Notes: generated by a model not told the origin, from the sequence alone. A DNA stretch of 64,000 nt from Prevotella sp. (GCA_017443345.1 JAFSNR010000037.1:26598-90597); one strand, 5' to 3'; numbered from the stretch's first letter, positions 33,047 through 42,899 are shown. Made by a program: numbers and translations.

Positions 33047-33820
33047 ATGAACGACGAAAAGAAGATTTCGGTGGTAATCAACACGCGCAATGCGGAGCAG
33101 CATCTGCAGCAGGTGCTCGAGGCCGTGAAGGGCTTCGACGAGGTGCTCGTCTGCGACATGGAGAGTGATGACGCCACCCTCGACATTGCCCGCAGCCACG
33201 GCTGTAGAATCGTGACTTTCCCCAAGGCCGACCATAAGAGTGCCGAACCTGCGAGGACCTTCGCCATCCAACAGGCCCGATATCCCTGGGTGCTCGTGGT
33301 GGATGCCGACGAGATCGTGACTCCTGAACTCCACGACTACCTCTATCGCAGGATTGCGGAGGCGGACTGTCCTGCGGGACTCTATATCCCCCGCTGGAAC
33401 CGATTCATGCTCAGCTATACGAAGAGCGTCAGCTACGACCACCAGTTGCGTTTCTTCCGTCGTGAGGGTACGGTGTGGCCGCCTTACGTTCATACTTTCC
33501 CCACGGTACAAGGAGTCACGGAGAAAATCCCCTCCTCAGCGCACAACGTACGATTGATACATCTGGCTGACGAGACAATCGCCGACCTCGTGCGCAAGAC
33601 AAACGCCTACACTGACGGTGAACTGCAAAAGCGCAGCGAGAAGCACTATGGCATCGGAGCCCTGATTGGGCGCCCTACGTGGCGGTTCTTCCGCAACTAT
33701 GTGTTAAAGCTCGGCTTCCGCGACGGACTGCCAGGTCTCATCCGTGCGGGCATGGATGCCTTCTATCAGTTTGTGCTCGTCGCGAAAGTCATTGAAAAAG
33801 ATAAACGAACGAAAGTATGA
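33047..33820 (+). CDS. Glycosyltransferase family 2 (WaaE/KdtX-like)
   Basis: 257 residues from MNDEKKISVVINTRNAE; an in-frame ATG at 32987 is rejected because it lies before the promoter. The GT-A domain has CDMESDDAT and the DxD motif in VVDADEIVTPE. The RTFAIQQARYPWVLVVDADE pattern and the following YIPRWNRF are those of the WaaE-like subgroup that modifies the lipopolysaccharide core. Predicted leaderless. Overlaps the next gene by 4 bp. Confidence 0.9.
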   Translation: MNDEKKISVVINTRNAEQHLQQVLEAVKGFDEVLVCDMESDDATLDIARSHGCRIVTFPKADHKSAEPARTFAIQQARYPWVLVVDADEIVTPELHDYLYRRIAEADCPAGLYIPRWNRFMLSYTKSVSYDHQLRFFRREGTVWPPYVHTFPTVQGVTEKIPSSAHNVRLIHLADETIADLVRKTNAYTDGELQKRSEKHYGIGALIGRPTWRFFRNYVLKLGFRDGLPGLIRAGMDAFYQFVLVAKVIEKDKRTKV

Positions 33821-34692
33821 AAGGACCACTATTCTCGATACTAATCCCCTCGTGGAATAACCTCGCCTTCCTGAAACTCTGTGTGGCGAGCATCCGAAAG
33901 AACTCGACTTATGAGCACGAGATACTGATCCACGTAAATGACGGCAGCGACGGCACCCTCGACTGGGTGAAGGCCGAAGGGCTGAAATACACCCGCTCGG
34001 AGGAGAACATCGGTGTTTGCTATGCACTCAACGGTCTACGTCCGCTGGTAACCACCGACTACGTGCTCTTTATGAACGATGATATGTATGTGTTGCCAGG
34101 GTGGGATGCGGCGCTCTACGATGAGATACAGGCCATCGGCCACCAGATGTTCTTTCTTTCTGCAACCCTCATCCAACCCCGAAAGTTCTTCTGCAAGAGT
34201 GTCATTGCACCAGCCAACTACGGCGAGAGCATCGAGACCTTCGAGGAGGAACGTTTGCTCAAAGAGTATATGACGCTGAAACATGGCGACTGGCAGGGAG
34301 CTACCTGGCCACCGAACATCGTGCATCGCAACCTCTGGGACCTCGTAGGGGGCTACAGTGTGGAATACAGCCCTGGCATGTATTCCGACCCCGACTTCTC
34401 GGCTAAGCTCTGGCATGCCGGCGTGCGGCTCTTCAAGGGAGTCGACAGAAGCCGTGTCTACCACTTCGAGGCGCGCTCTACCCATCGCATCGTGAAGAAC
34501 GACGGGTCACTGCAGTTCCTCAGGAAGTGGGGCATCACCTCCTCATCATTCATGCGCGACGTGCTCCATCGTGGCGAACCCTTCGGGGTTGAGGTGGACA
34601 GCGCCGAACAGTTGTGTAAGGATATCCTCCGCAGCAAGTGGAAGCGCGCCCTCACCATCTTCCGTCCCACGAAAGCAAAAGATATCTGGTAA
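33817..34692 (+). CDS. Glycosyltransferase family 2
   Basis: 291 residues, GT-A fold: FSILIPSWNNLAFLKLCVASI at the N-terminus, VNDGSDGT, and FMNDDMYV as the DxD-equivalent. The later WDLVGGYS and SDPDFSAKLWHAG blocks are typical acceptor-side motifs. Follows the first GT2 gene with a 4-bp overlap, then the acyltransferase 4 bp later, so it is translated as part of one operon. Sugar and linkage unknown. Confidence 0.9.
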   Translation: MKGPLFSILIPSWNNLAFLKLCVASIRKNSTYEHEILIHVNDGSDGTLDWVKAEGLKYTRSEENIGVCYALNGLRPLVTTDYVLFMNDDMYVLPGWDAALYDEIQAIGHQMFFLSATLIQPRKFFCKSVIAPANYGESIETFEEERLLKEYMTLKHGDWQGATWPPNIVHRNLWDLVGGYSVEYSPGMYSDPDFSAKLWHAGVRLFKGVDRSRVYHFEARSTHRIVKNDGSLQFLRKWGITSSSFMRDVLHRGEPFGVEVDSAEQLCKDILRSKWKRALTIFRPTKAKDIW

Positions 34693-34696
34693 ACCT

Positions 34697-35662
34697 ATGA
34701 TGAAACAACTGCTCTATTATTTGGTCTATGGCGTGTGGTATTTGTTATCACTCCTGCCCATGCGTGTTCATTACGTCTTCTCCGACATGCTCTACCTCAT
34801 CGTCTACTATGTGGTGGGCTATCGCCGCAACCTCGTGCGTCGCCATCTGGCCAGCAGCTTCTCAGAGAAGTCGGATAAGGAACGTCTGAAGATAGAGCAG
34901 GGCTTCTACCACTGGTTCTGCGACTACATCGCGGAGACAGTGAAACTGATGACCATCCGTCCTGCCAACCTGAAGCGGCGCATGGTGTTTAAGGGTACTG
35001 AGCGCATCGATGAGGTGGTCGCTGCCGGACAGTCGTGTGCCGTCTATCTCGGCCATTACTGCAACTGGGAATGGGTCACTTCGCTGCCTTTCTGGGTATC
35101 GCCCAAGGCACAATGCGGACAGATCTACCACGCCCTGGAGAACCCCGTGTTCGATCGTCTGTTCCTGCGTCTCCGCCAGCGCATGGGAGCCGTCTGCATC
35201 CCCATGGCCGAGACCCTGCGCCGTCTGGCGACATACCGTCAGCAAGGCCAGCCTGTAGTCATCGGCTACATCTCTGATCAAGTACCCTTCTGGAATAATA
35301 TCCACCACTGGCTGCAGTTCCTCCAGCACGACACGCCTGTGCTCACGGGTACCGAGCGACTGGCTCGCAGTGCAGACCATGCTGTCTTCTACCTCGATGT
35401 CCGGCGTCTGCGCAGGGGCTTTTACGAGGCCGAGTTCAAGCTTATCACGCCCTATCCGAAGCAGACGAAGGACTATGAGATCACTGATGCCTACTTCGGC
35501 ATGCTCGAGAAGAGCATCCAGCGCGATCCGCAGTGTTACCTCTGGACGCATAACCGCTGGAAACGCTCACACGAAGAGTTTGACCTGCGCTACGACAAGG
35601 AGACAGGGCGCGTCAGTCTCGAACCCCTCGAAGTGATTAAGAAACGTAAAGGACTATTATGA
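34697..35662 (+). CDS. Lipid A biosynthesis acyltransferase (LpxL/HtrB family)
   Basis: 321 residues from MMKQLLYYLVYGVWYLLSLLP, an N-terminal membrane anchor. The family active-site region is LGHYCNWEW, the Bacteroidota form of the H(X4)D/E motif, followed by IYHALENPVFDRL and the DQVPF segment. These enzymes add secondary acyl chains to lipid A. Its place among glycosyltransferases ties the operon to lipopolysaccharide rather than to a capsule. Overlaps the next gene by 4 bp. Confidence 0.92.
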   Translation: MMKQLLYYLVYGVWYLLSLLPMRVHYVFSDMLYLIVYYVVGYRRNLVRRHLASSFSEKSDKERLKIEQGFYHWFCDYIAETVKLMTIRPANLKRRMVFKGTERIDEVVAAGQSCAVYLGHYCNWEWVTSLPFWVSPKAQCGQIYHALENPVFDRLFLRLRQRMGAVCIPMAETLRRLATYRQQGQPVVIGYISDQVPFWNNIHHWLQFLQHDTPVLTGTERLARSADHAVFYLDVRRLRRGFYEAEFKLITPYPKQTKDYEITDAYFGMLEKSIQRDPQCYLWTHNRWKRSHEEFDLRYDKETGRVSLEPLEVIKKRKGLL

Positions 35663-36483
35663 TATTCGTTCACGACAAGGGACGCATGGCCAATAACATG
35701 CTGCAATACGGACACGTCTATGCCTGGGGACGTGAGCACGGACGTGCCACCATGTCGATGCGTTTCGCTTACAAGTATCCGTGGTTCCACATCTGTCACA
35801 CGCGCCACCATCACTTCCGCAACTACCTCTTTGCGAAGTATGCTGCCAAGTGGCACCTCATCCCCACCGTTCGCTTCGATACCGAGGCGGCTGACTATAG
35901 CCGTGAAGAGCAGTTGATGCGCCATGCGCGCTTCATCTACGTAGGAGGTTGGTATGCCCGTTGGTACGACCTCTTCCTGAAGTACAAGTCTGAGATCCTC
36001 GAGCTCTTTGCCTTCGATAAGCCCGTCGAGGAACAGGCAGCGAATATCCTCGATGTGACAGCTGACAAAACGCAGACCTCGCCTGTAAGCATCCGTTTGG
36101 GCGTACACATCCGTCGTGGCGACTATGCCAAGTTCCAGGGTGGTCGTTTCTTCTACGACGACGAGCAATATGTAGCAGTGATACGCAGATTCTGTGAGCA
36201 GCATCCCAACGAGACAGTTTCGGTCTATATCTGTACCAACGACCCTAAGCTCAACAAGGATTATTATCTCAAGAATCTCACGCGTTGTCATGTCATCTTC
36301 CCTGCAGGAAATCCTGCCGAGGATCTGTGCCTGCTTTCACACTGCAACTACCTCATCGGAGCTCCCAGCACCTTTACCCTCGTGGCAGCGATGTATCACG
36401 ACACGCCCCTCTACTGGATCGAAGACCCTCAGGCGCCTATCGTCTTCAGTAACTTCGATACCCTCTTCCGGCATATTTATTAA
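35659..36483 (+). CDS. Alpha-1,2-fucosyltransferase-like glycosyltransferase (GT11)
   Basis: 274 residues. The GT11 donor-site motif HIRRGDY is at about residues 150-156, with the N-terminal GRMANNMLQYGHVYAW and the C-terminal FPAGNPAEDLCLLSHCNYLIGAPSTF segment (split) typical of the family. It would add fucose or a related deoxyhexose at the end of the surface glycan. The stop overlaps the stop of the convergent U32 gene by 4 bp, so the two transcripts end antisense to each other. Confidence 0.9.
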   Translation: MIFVHDKGRMANNMLQYGHVYAWGREHGRATMSMRFAYKYPWFHICHTRHHHFRNYLFAKYAAKWHLIPTVRFDTEAADYSREEQLMRHARFIYVGGWYARWYDLFLKYKSEILELFAFDKPVEEQAANILDVTADKTQTSPVSIRLGVHIRRGDYAKFQGGRFFYDDEQYVAVIRRFCEQHPNETVSVYICTNDPKLNKDYYLKNLTRCHVIFPAGNPAEDLCLLSHCNYLIGAPSTFTLVAAMYHDTPLYWIEDPQAPIVFSNFDTLFRHIY

Positions 36484-37733
36484 TCGGATGTTTCTTCTGT
36501 CTTCTCGAGTTTGAAGAGTTTGTCGCTGGGACGTACTTTGTCTGTAACAGCAATGGAGACGCGTGTACCTTGTTGGGCTACCTCAACGGGGCCATTATCA
36601 CCATGGATCTCATCAGCCGTAACGTACATCACACCTGTGGTAGGACCTGTAATGAGCATCTTGTCGCCTACCTTGAACGTATTGGCCTCAACAGTGAACT
36701 CCGCGACACCAAGTTTGGAGAAATATTTGACGCCCTTGCCGATGTAAACCTTACGCTCAGTGGCATTGGAACCATAATGACGGTTCCACTCACCCATGGT
36801 CTGGCCCTGATAGTAACCATCCCAGAAGCCACGATTGAAGACAGTGGCAAGACGCTCGTCCCATGCATCCTTCTTTTCTTCCGTAAACGTACCGTCGAGC
36901 ACAGCCTGGATGGCCTCCTTATAGCACTTCACGACGGTATAGACATACTCAGGACCACGCGCACGACCTTCAATCTTAAACACACGCACACCAGCATTCA
37001 TCATCTTATCGATAAAGCGTACGGTCTTCAGATCCTTGGGCGACATGATATACTTGTTGTCGATGTCGAGCTGGTAGCCCGTCTCGTTGTCTGTGGCTGT
37101 ATACGAACGGCGACATACCTGGATGCACTCTCCACGATTGGCGGAGCGATTGGCTGCATGGAGACTCATGTAGCACTTGCCACTGATGGCCATACAGAGG
37201 GCACCATGACAGAACATCTCGATGCGGATCTGCTCGCCTGAAGGACCACAGATATGCTCGGCCTCCAACTGACGGTAGATCTCAGCCACCTGATCCATGT
37301 TGAGCTCACGCGCCAGGACCACGACATCGGCAAACTGTGCATAGAAACGCAGCGCCTCGATATTGGAGATATTGAGTTGGGTAGAGAGGTGAACCTCCTG
37401 TCCCACACGATTACAATAGGTCATGACAGCCACGTCGCTGGCGATGACGGCAGAGATACCGGCCTCCTTGGCTGCATCGATAATCTCGTGCATCAGGGGG
37501 ATATCCTCGCCATAGATAATGGTATTGACAGTCAGGTAACTCTTGATGCCGTGCTCATTGCACGTGCGCGCCATCTGCTTCAGATCGTCGATAGTGAAGG
37601 TGGAGGCAGAGTGAGCCCTCATGTTCAACTTTTCGATACCGAAATAGATGCTGTCGGCCCCAGCCTGGATAGCTGCTGCCAGTGACTCTGGCGAGCCCAC
37701 GGGGGCCATAATTTCGAAATCTTGAATCTTCAT
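36480..37733 (-). CDS. Peptidase U32 family protein (TrhP/YegQ-like)
   Basis: 417 residues. The U32 signature is EMFCHGALCMAISGKCYMS with nearby cysteines RGECIQVCRRSY, and the N-terminus IMAPVGSPESLAAAIQAGADSIYFG. Although named peptidases, members such as TrhP act in tRNA hydroxylation (5-hydroxyuridine at position 34), probably with prephenate and Fe-S chemistry. A C-terminal OB-like region (about 330-410) follows. Divergent from the SusC-like gene, sharing a regulatory region. Confidence 0.88.
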   Translation of the reverse strand: MKIQDFEIMAPVGSPESLAAAIQAGADSIYFGIEKLNMRAHSASTFTIDDLKQMARTCNEHGIKSYLTVNTIIYGEDIPLMHEIIDAAKEAGISAVIASDVAVMTYCNRVGQEVHLSTQLNISNIEALRFYAQFADVVVLARELNMDQVAEIYRQLEAEHICGPSGEQIRIEMFCHGALCMAISGKCYMSLHAANRSANRGECIQVCRRSYTATDNETGYQLDIDNKYIMSPKDLKTVRFIDKMMNAGVRVFKIEGRARGPEYVYTVVKCYKEAIQAVLDGTFTEEKKDAWDERLATVFNRGFWDGYYQGQTMGEWNRHYGSNATERKVYIGKGVKYFSKLGVAEFTVEANTFKVGDKMLITGPTTGVMYVTADEIHGDNGPVEVAQQGTRVSIAVTDKVRPSDKLFKLEKTEETSD

Positions 37734-37738
37734 GGCTG

Positions 37739-37797
37739 CAAAATTACGAATTATTTATGAATAAAAGTGTTTATTCACAAAAAATTTCCTATCTTTG
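37739..37797. promoter_or_regulatory. Divergent regulatory region of the U32 and SusC-like genes, with inverted repeat
   Basis: Leftward -7 box TAATTTTG (37739-37746) and rightward -7 box TATCTTTG (37790-37797). Between them is a perfect inverted repeat, TGAATAAA / TTTATTCA with a 4-bp spacer (37758-37777), on the -33 regions of both promoters, neither of which has a TTG at the ideal place. This is where a regulator could bind. Confidence 0.6.
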
Positions 37798-37823
37798 CAA
37801 ACAGTAAACTTAGAACCAAACAT

Positions 37824-40490
37824 ATGAGAAATAGAATTTGGAGTCTCCTACTAGCCTCGATGATAGCAGCAACGGCTGTCGCACAGACTGACGAAAACGA
37901 TACAACCATCGTAAGAGTCGGTTATATGAAAGGCGACCTCAACTCCATCGCAGGAGCTGTAGAACAAGTGACGGAGCAGCGCATGAACAAAGGTCTGATC
38001 ACCTCGTCACTCGACGCCCTCAGTGGACAGGCAGCTGGTGTACAGGTGACTTCGGGTGGTAATCAGGAGGCAATGATCTCGGCGGTACGCGTAAGAGGTA
38101 CCACCTCACTGACTGGTGGCAACGACCCCCTCGTCATTATCGACGGTGTGACGGCAGACCTGGCCATCCTCTCAACTATCTACCCTGCCGATATCGAGAG
38201 CTTCACCATTCTGAAGGATGCCTCAGAGACGGCACAGTATGGTTCGCGTGGTGCAGCAGGTGTCATCCAGGTAGCCACAAAGCGTGGCAAGGAACAGAAG
38301 TTCCACATCTCCTACGACGGCAATATCGGTGTCGAGTCAGTCTTCAAGCGCATAGAGATGCTCGATGCCAACGAGTTCCGTGCGACGGCCAAGAAATACG
38401 GCTTCTCCATCATCGACAAGGGCTATAACACCAATTTCAATAAGGCCATCGAGTGTACAGGTTTCGTGCAGAACCATCATATCGCCTTCGGTGGCGGTAA
38501 TGAGAATGCCAACTACCGTGCCTCCGTGGGCTATATGCGTCACAAGACAGTTATCAAGACACAGGACTATCGGAACATTATCGCCAAGCTCGACATCACC
38601 CAGAAGGCCTTCGACAACCGTCTCACCGTGGACCTCGGTATGGTGGGTTCCGTACAGAAGCGCGACTACCTCCCTTTCCCCCAGAAGCTGTATTACTCGG
38701 CAGCCACCTTCAACCCGACCTTTCCTGACAGACCCAATGCCGACGGCACCTATGACCAAGTGACAGAGGCTCTCTGGATCAACAACCCACTCTCACTGCT
38801 CGAGATGACCCAGAACGAGGACGGAGGCCACTTCAATATCAACATGAAGGCCAAGGTGGAGATCTCGAAACACCTGACGCTGCATGCCTTCGGATCCTAC
38901 TCCTACAACTCCATCGACGACTCCCACTACTACCCCACCACCGTGTGGAGCAAGGGTGAGGCCTATCGCGACCACGAGAAGAGTGAGGAGATGAGAGGCA
39001 ACCTCTCACTGACCTATGCCCTTGAGAAAAAAGGCTTTGAGCTGAACCTGATGGCACTGGCAGAGGCCGAAATGGAGAGGGGTACAGGATTCTACGTGAC
39101 GGCGACAAACTTCACGACGGATGCCTTTGGCTACGACAAGCTCTCTGCAGGTGCCACGCGCCCCTGGGACGGTACAGACTCCTACTATCGTGAATCCCAC
39201 ATGGAGTCGTTCCTCGTACGTGCGCAGCTGACCTTATGGAATAAATACACGCTGACAACGAATGCTCGTGGCGACGCCTCGTCGAAGTTCGGAAAGAACC
39301 ATCGCTGGGGTTTCTTCCCCTCACTCAGTGGCGCCTGGGTCATCAGCAAGGAACCTTGGATGCAGCACATCAAGTGGATTACCAACGCCAAGCTGCGTAT
39401 AGGTTATGGTCTCTCTGGTAGTCAGGCTGGTATCGACTCCTACAACTCCATGCTACTCATGGCGCCCAACGGCGTCGTGCCCTACGCAGGTTCCATCACC
39501 ACCACCCTCGGCATCATCCGCAATGCCAATCCTGACCTGAAGTGGGAGGTGAAAAGAACCTTCAACGTGGGACTCGATCTCTCTATGTGGGAGAAGCGCA
39601 TCGCCTTGAGAGTCGACTACTATCGTTCGAAGACCACAGACATGCTCTATGTCTACACCGTCCCCGTGCCACCATTCCCCTACGATAAGTTCCTCGCCAA
39701 CCTCGGTTCGATGCAGAACAGCGGATTCGAGATCGGCTTCGGTATCACCCCCTTGCGCACAAAAGACGTGGAACTGACCATCAACATGAACTGGACCTTT
39801 GAACGCAACAAGCTCCTCGCACTCGACGGCGACTACAACGGACAGCATCTGACGGCGCCACAGAGTAAGGGTATATCGGCCCTCTGGGGGGCAGGTTTCC
39901 ATGGTGCCAGCGACGTCGTAAAGCAGATTGTTGGCGAGCCTCTGGGTGTCTTCAAACTGCCACATTGCAACGGACTGATAGAAGAGGATGGCATCAAATA
40001 CTACGACGTCACAGACGAGAGTTACATCTGTGGACAGGCCACACCCAAGGCCGTGATGGGTTCGAACATCGCCCTGCGCTATCGCCATTGGGACGTCACC
40101 ACACAGATCAACGGTGCCTTCGGACACAAGATCTACAACGGTACCTCCCTATCGTATATGAACGTGCTCTCGATGCCCAACTACAACATCATGAAGGGTG
40201 CACCCGAGGCGGGCATCATCGACCAGACCATCAGCGACTACTGGCTTGAGAACGGTGACTACGTGAACTTCGACTATGTTACCATAGGCTGGAACGTCCC
40301 CATCAAATCGAGATACATCAAGGGTCTGCGCCTATCGGCATCCGTCAACAACCTCGCCACCATCACAGGCTACAGTGGTGTGACGCCGATGATCAACTCC
40401 AGTGTCATCAACGGCACCCTCGGTATCGACGACAAGAACGTCATGCCCGCCTATCGCAGTTACACTTTCGGTCTAAGCATACAATTCTGA
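37824..40490 (+). CDS. SusC/RagA-like TonB-dependent outer membrane transporter
   Basis: 888 residues from MRNRIWSLLLASMIAATAVAQ, a signal peptide; an earlier ATG lies inside the promoter region. The plug domain follows directly: SSLDALSGQAAGVQVTSGGN, IIDGV, ILKDASETAQYGSRGAAGVIQVATKRG, then a long beta-barrel ending in SIQF. The CarboxypepD_reg-like domain and STN/TonB-box region that precede the plug in most SusC proteins are missing or very short. SusC proteins import oligomers captured by SusD. Paired with the SusD-like gene 4 bp downstream. Confidence 0.93.
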   Translation: MRNRIWSLLLASMIAATAVAQTDENDTTIVRVGYMKGDLNSIAGAVEQVTEQRMNKGLITSSLDALSGQAAGVQVTSGGNQEAMISAVRVRGTTSLTGGNDPLVIIDGVTADLAILSTIYPADIESFTILKDASETAQYGSRGAAGVIQVATKRGKEQKFHISYDGNIGVESVFKRIEMLDANEFRATAKKYGFSIIDKGYNTNFNKAIECTGFVQNHHIAFGGGNENANYRASVGYMRHKTVIKTQDYRNIIAKLDITQKAFDNRLTVDLGMVGSVQKRDYLPFPQKLYYSAATFNPTFPDRPNADGTYDQVTEALWINNPLSLLEMTQNEDGGHFNINMKAKVEISKHLTLHAFGSYSYNSIDDSHYYPTTVWSKGEAYRDHEKSEEMRGNLSLTYALEKKGFELNLMALAEAEMERGTGFYVTATNFTTDAFGYDKLSAGATRPWDGTDSYYRESHMESFLVRAQLTLWNKYTLTTNARGDASSKFGKNHRWGFFPSLSGAWVISKEPWMQHIKWITNAKLRIGYGLSGSQAGIDSYNSMLLMAPNGVVPYAGSITTTLGIIRNANPDLKWEVKRTFNVGLDLSMWEKRIALRVDYYRSKTTDMLYVYTVPVPPFPYDKFLANLGSMQNSGFEIGFGITPLRTKDVELTINMNWTFERNKLLALDGDYNGQHLTAPQSKGISALWGAGFHGASDVVKQIVGEPLGVFKLPHCNGLIEEDGIKYYDVTDESYICGQATPKAVMGSNIALRYRHWDVTTQINGAFGHKIYNGTSLSYMNVLSMPNYNIMKGAPEAGIIDQTISDYWLENGDYVNFDYVTIGWNVPIKSRYIKGLRLSASVNNLATITGYSGVTPMINSSVINGTLGIDDKNVMPAYRSYTFGLSIQF

Positions 40491-40494
40491 GCGT

Positions 40495-42111
40495 ATGAAA
40501 AAGTTCCTATATATCGCACTCGCCCTTTTACTTTCATCCTGTTCTCTCGATGAACACCCACGCGACCAGATTGCTGAGGAATTAGCCCACAGCGATCCAG
40601 AGGACCTCTTCAAGAACACTGTCGCCACCTTATATAATTATGTTGGAGGCGCTACCGACGGACAAGGCCTGCAAGGCACCTGTCGAGGAGTCTACGACCT
40701 CGAGGTCTTCGGATCCGACGAAGCCATGCTCCCCACCAGAGGACACGATTGGTACGACGGCGAGCTGTGGCAGCACATGTACCGCCACTCTTGGGACCCA
40801 GGTCACGACCTACTGGGCAACTCCTGGCTCTACCTCTATAAAGCCATCACACTCTGCAATCGCTCCATCGAGCTGTTAGCCCGCTATCGCAGTATGCTCA
40901 CCGACGAACAGTTCATGGCCTATACGGCCGAGGTGCAAGCCTTGAGAGCCATCTACTACTGGTATCTGCTCGATCTCTTTGGACGTGTGCCCATCGTCAC
41001 AGCCACCAATATCTCGATGAACGAGGTGCTCCAGTCAGAACGCAGCGAACTGTTCCACTTCGTCTTCGATGAACTCATCGATGCCAGCAAGTACCTGGTG
41101 GAAGAGAATAGTGTGACGCATGATGACTACTACGGCCGTGTCACCAAAGATGTGGTTGCCTTCGTTCTGGCCAAACTCGCCCTCAACGCGGAGATCTATC
41201 TCGACGATGACTGGACTGACAAGCAATATCCCAATGGCAAGCAGATCCTCTTCAGCATCGACGGCAAGCAGATGAATGCCTGGGAGACGGTGATCTATTT
41301 CTGCGACTATCTGGAGAACAGACATTACGGACTTGAATTCTATTATAGCAATAACTTCAAGGTGCGCAATGAGAACTCCGTCGAGAACATCTGGATCATC
41401 CCCATGGACAAGGATCTCTACGGCAACACGCAGCAGAACCTGATGCGCTCCTGGCACTATCGACACGCAGATGCCTATGGCATCACTGGTGAGAATGGCT
41501 CGTGCGCCACACTCAACACCCTCCGTATCTTCGGCTACGGCACGGATGATGAAGACCCGCGTTTCTACGAAAACTACTGGGCTGGCGAGGTACTCGACCG
41601 CAATGGAAATATCATACCCGATCGCACTGGTGCCCCTCTGATATACTATCCGCTCGCCGTAAAGATGGACCTCAGCTATGATCCCTACGTCGAGACCGCT
41701 GGTGCCCGCATGAAGAAATACGATATGGACAAGAATGCCACGAAGGACGGTACGCTGATGGATAACGACATAGTGCTCTTCCGCTATGCCGATGCCCTGC
41801 TGATGCGCGCAGAGGCTAAGTTGCGCAATGGCGAGGACGGTAGCTTCGACTTCAACGCCGTGCGCCAACGTGCTGGTGCTACGCCCCGCGAATTCACCCT
41901 TGAGAACCTGTACGACGAACGTCTGCTCGAACTCTGCTGGGAAGGATGGCGACGCCAGGACATGATACGCTTCCGTCAGTACAAGAGCCTCTTCACGGGT
42001 GATGTCTTCGACGATCCCATCGACGAGAGCGATGGCCACACCACCGTTTACCCCATCCCTGGCGACATGCTCATACTGAATCCCCACTTCACTCAAAACA
42101 AAGGTTACTGA
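40495..42111 (+). CDS. SusD/RagB-like nutrient-binding outer membrane lipoprotein
   Basis: 538 residues with lipobox (LLLSSCSLDEHP). N-terminal TPR-like helices (ELAHSDPEDLFKNTVATLYNY, AYTAEVQALRAIYYWYLLDLFGRVPIV, split) and the C-terminal RQRAGATPREFTLENLYDERLLELCWEGWRRQDMIRF (split) are standard SusD features. It forms the lid on the SusC barrel. Overlaps the peptidase gene by one base. The absence of glycoside hydrolases and the adjoining peptidase suggest a peptide substrate. Confidence 0.93.
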   Translation: MKKFLYIALALLLSSCSLDEHPRDQIAEELAHSDPEDLFKNTVATLYNYVGGATDGQGLQGTCRGVYDLEVFGSDEAMLPTRGHDWYDGELWQHMYRHSWDPGHDLLGNSWLYLYKAITLCNRSIELLARYRSMLTDEQFMAYTAEVQALRAIYYWYLLDLFGRVPIVTATNISMNEVLQSERSELFHFVFDELIDASKYLVEENSVTHDDYYGRVTKDVVAFVLAKLALNAEIYLDDDWTDKQYPNGKQILFSIDGKQMNAWETVIYFCDYLENRHYGLEFYYSNNFKVRNENSVENIWIIPMDKDLYGNTQQNLMRSWHYRHADAYGITGENGSCATLNTLRIFGYGTDDEDPRFYENYWAGEVLDRNGNIIPDRTGAPLIYYPLAVKMDLSYDPYVETAGARMKKYDMDKNATKDGTLMDNDIVLFRYADALLMRAEAKLRNGEDGSFDFNAVRQRAGATPREFTLENLYDERLLELCWEGWRRQDMIRFRQYKSLFTGDVFDDPIDESDGHTTVYPIPGDMLILNPHFTQNKGY

Positions 42112-42899
42112 TGAAGACTGCTCTGCCTCTACTTTTCACCATTCTCTTTTCGCTTCTCACCTCTTGCACGCAGAAGCCAGTGAGCAAGAATATGACTCAC
42201 GAGGTGCTCAATCGCATGACACCCGTCAAGAACCAAGGCAATGCGGAGACCTGTTGGATCTACGCCATGCTCGCCACCATCGAGACAGAACATCTGGCAT
42301 GGGGCGACTCCGTGAACCTCTCACCTTATTACATAGAGAAGATGATGGAACAGGAGCCCAATGCCCCTGAGGGGAAACGAGGAGAGTTGGCCACCCTGCT
42401 GCGACTGATAGAGAAATACGGTATCGTGGGCTACGATGCCATGCCTTCCATCACCACCCCTCCTCCCACATGGGTGTTCATGCTGGGTGCCACCTACACG
42501 CCACAGGAATTCGCCCACAGCGTCTGCAAACCTGGGGAGTATATCCAGCTGATGTGCGACGATAGTCAGCCCTACAATCAGGAAATAGAGCTCAACACCC
42601 CCGACAATTGGTTGCACGACCGTTATCTGAATGTTCCCATCGACACACTCTTCGCCAAGACGGAAAGAGCCGTTCGCGAGCATCACGGTGTCTGCTGGGC
42701 TAACGACAAACATGGCATGGCCATCGTCGGCATCGCCCACGACGATCAGGGTGAATCTTTTTTTGTGATGAAAAACTCGTGGGGCGACAAAGACCCCGAC
42801 AAAGGTTTGGTATACATCTCCTTCAAGGATTTCAAGAGGGATACACGTTCCTTAGTGATGACTAAAAAAGCTTATTCCTCCCCTGCTGGGGAGGAATAA
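42111..42899 (+). CDS. C1-family (papain/bleomycin hydrolase-like) cysteine peptidase lipoprotein
   Basis: 262 residues with lipobox (LLTSCTQ). Papain-fold catalytic residues: glutamine and cysteine in KNQGNAETCWIYA (about 40-52), histidine in KHGMAIVG, asparagine in MKNSWG. The layout resembles the C1B bleomycin-hydrolase group but shorter. As third gene of a SusCD operon it is probably on the cell surface and cuts proteins or peptides for import. The last nine codons (AYSSPAGEE) and the stop are encoded by the transcription terminator hairpin. Confidence 0.88.
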   Translation: MKTALPLLFTILFSLLTSCTQKPVSKNMTHEVLNRMTPVKNQGNAETCWIYAMLATIETEHLAWGDSVNLSPYYIEKMMEQEPNAPEGKRGELATLLRLIEKYGIVGYDAMPSITTPPPTWVFMLGATYTPQEFAHSVCKPGEYIQLMCDDSQPYNQEIELNTPDNWLHDRYLNVPIDTLFAKTERAVREHHGVCWANDKHGMAIVGIAHDDQGESFFVMKNSWGDKDPDKGLVYISFKDFKRDTRSLVMTKKAYSSPAGEE

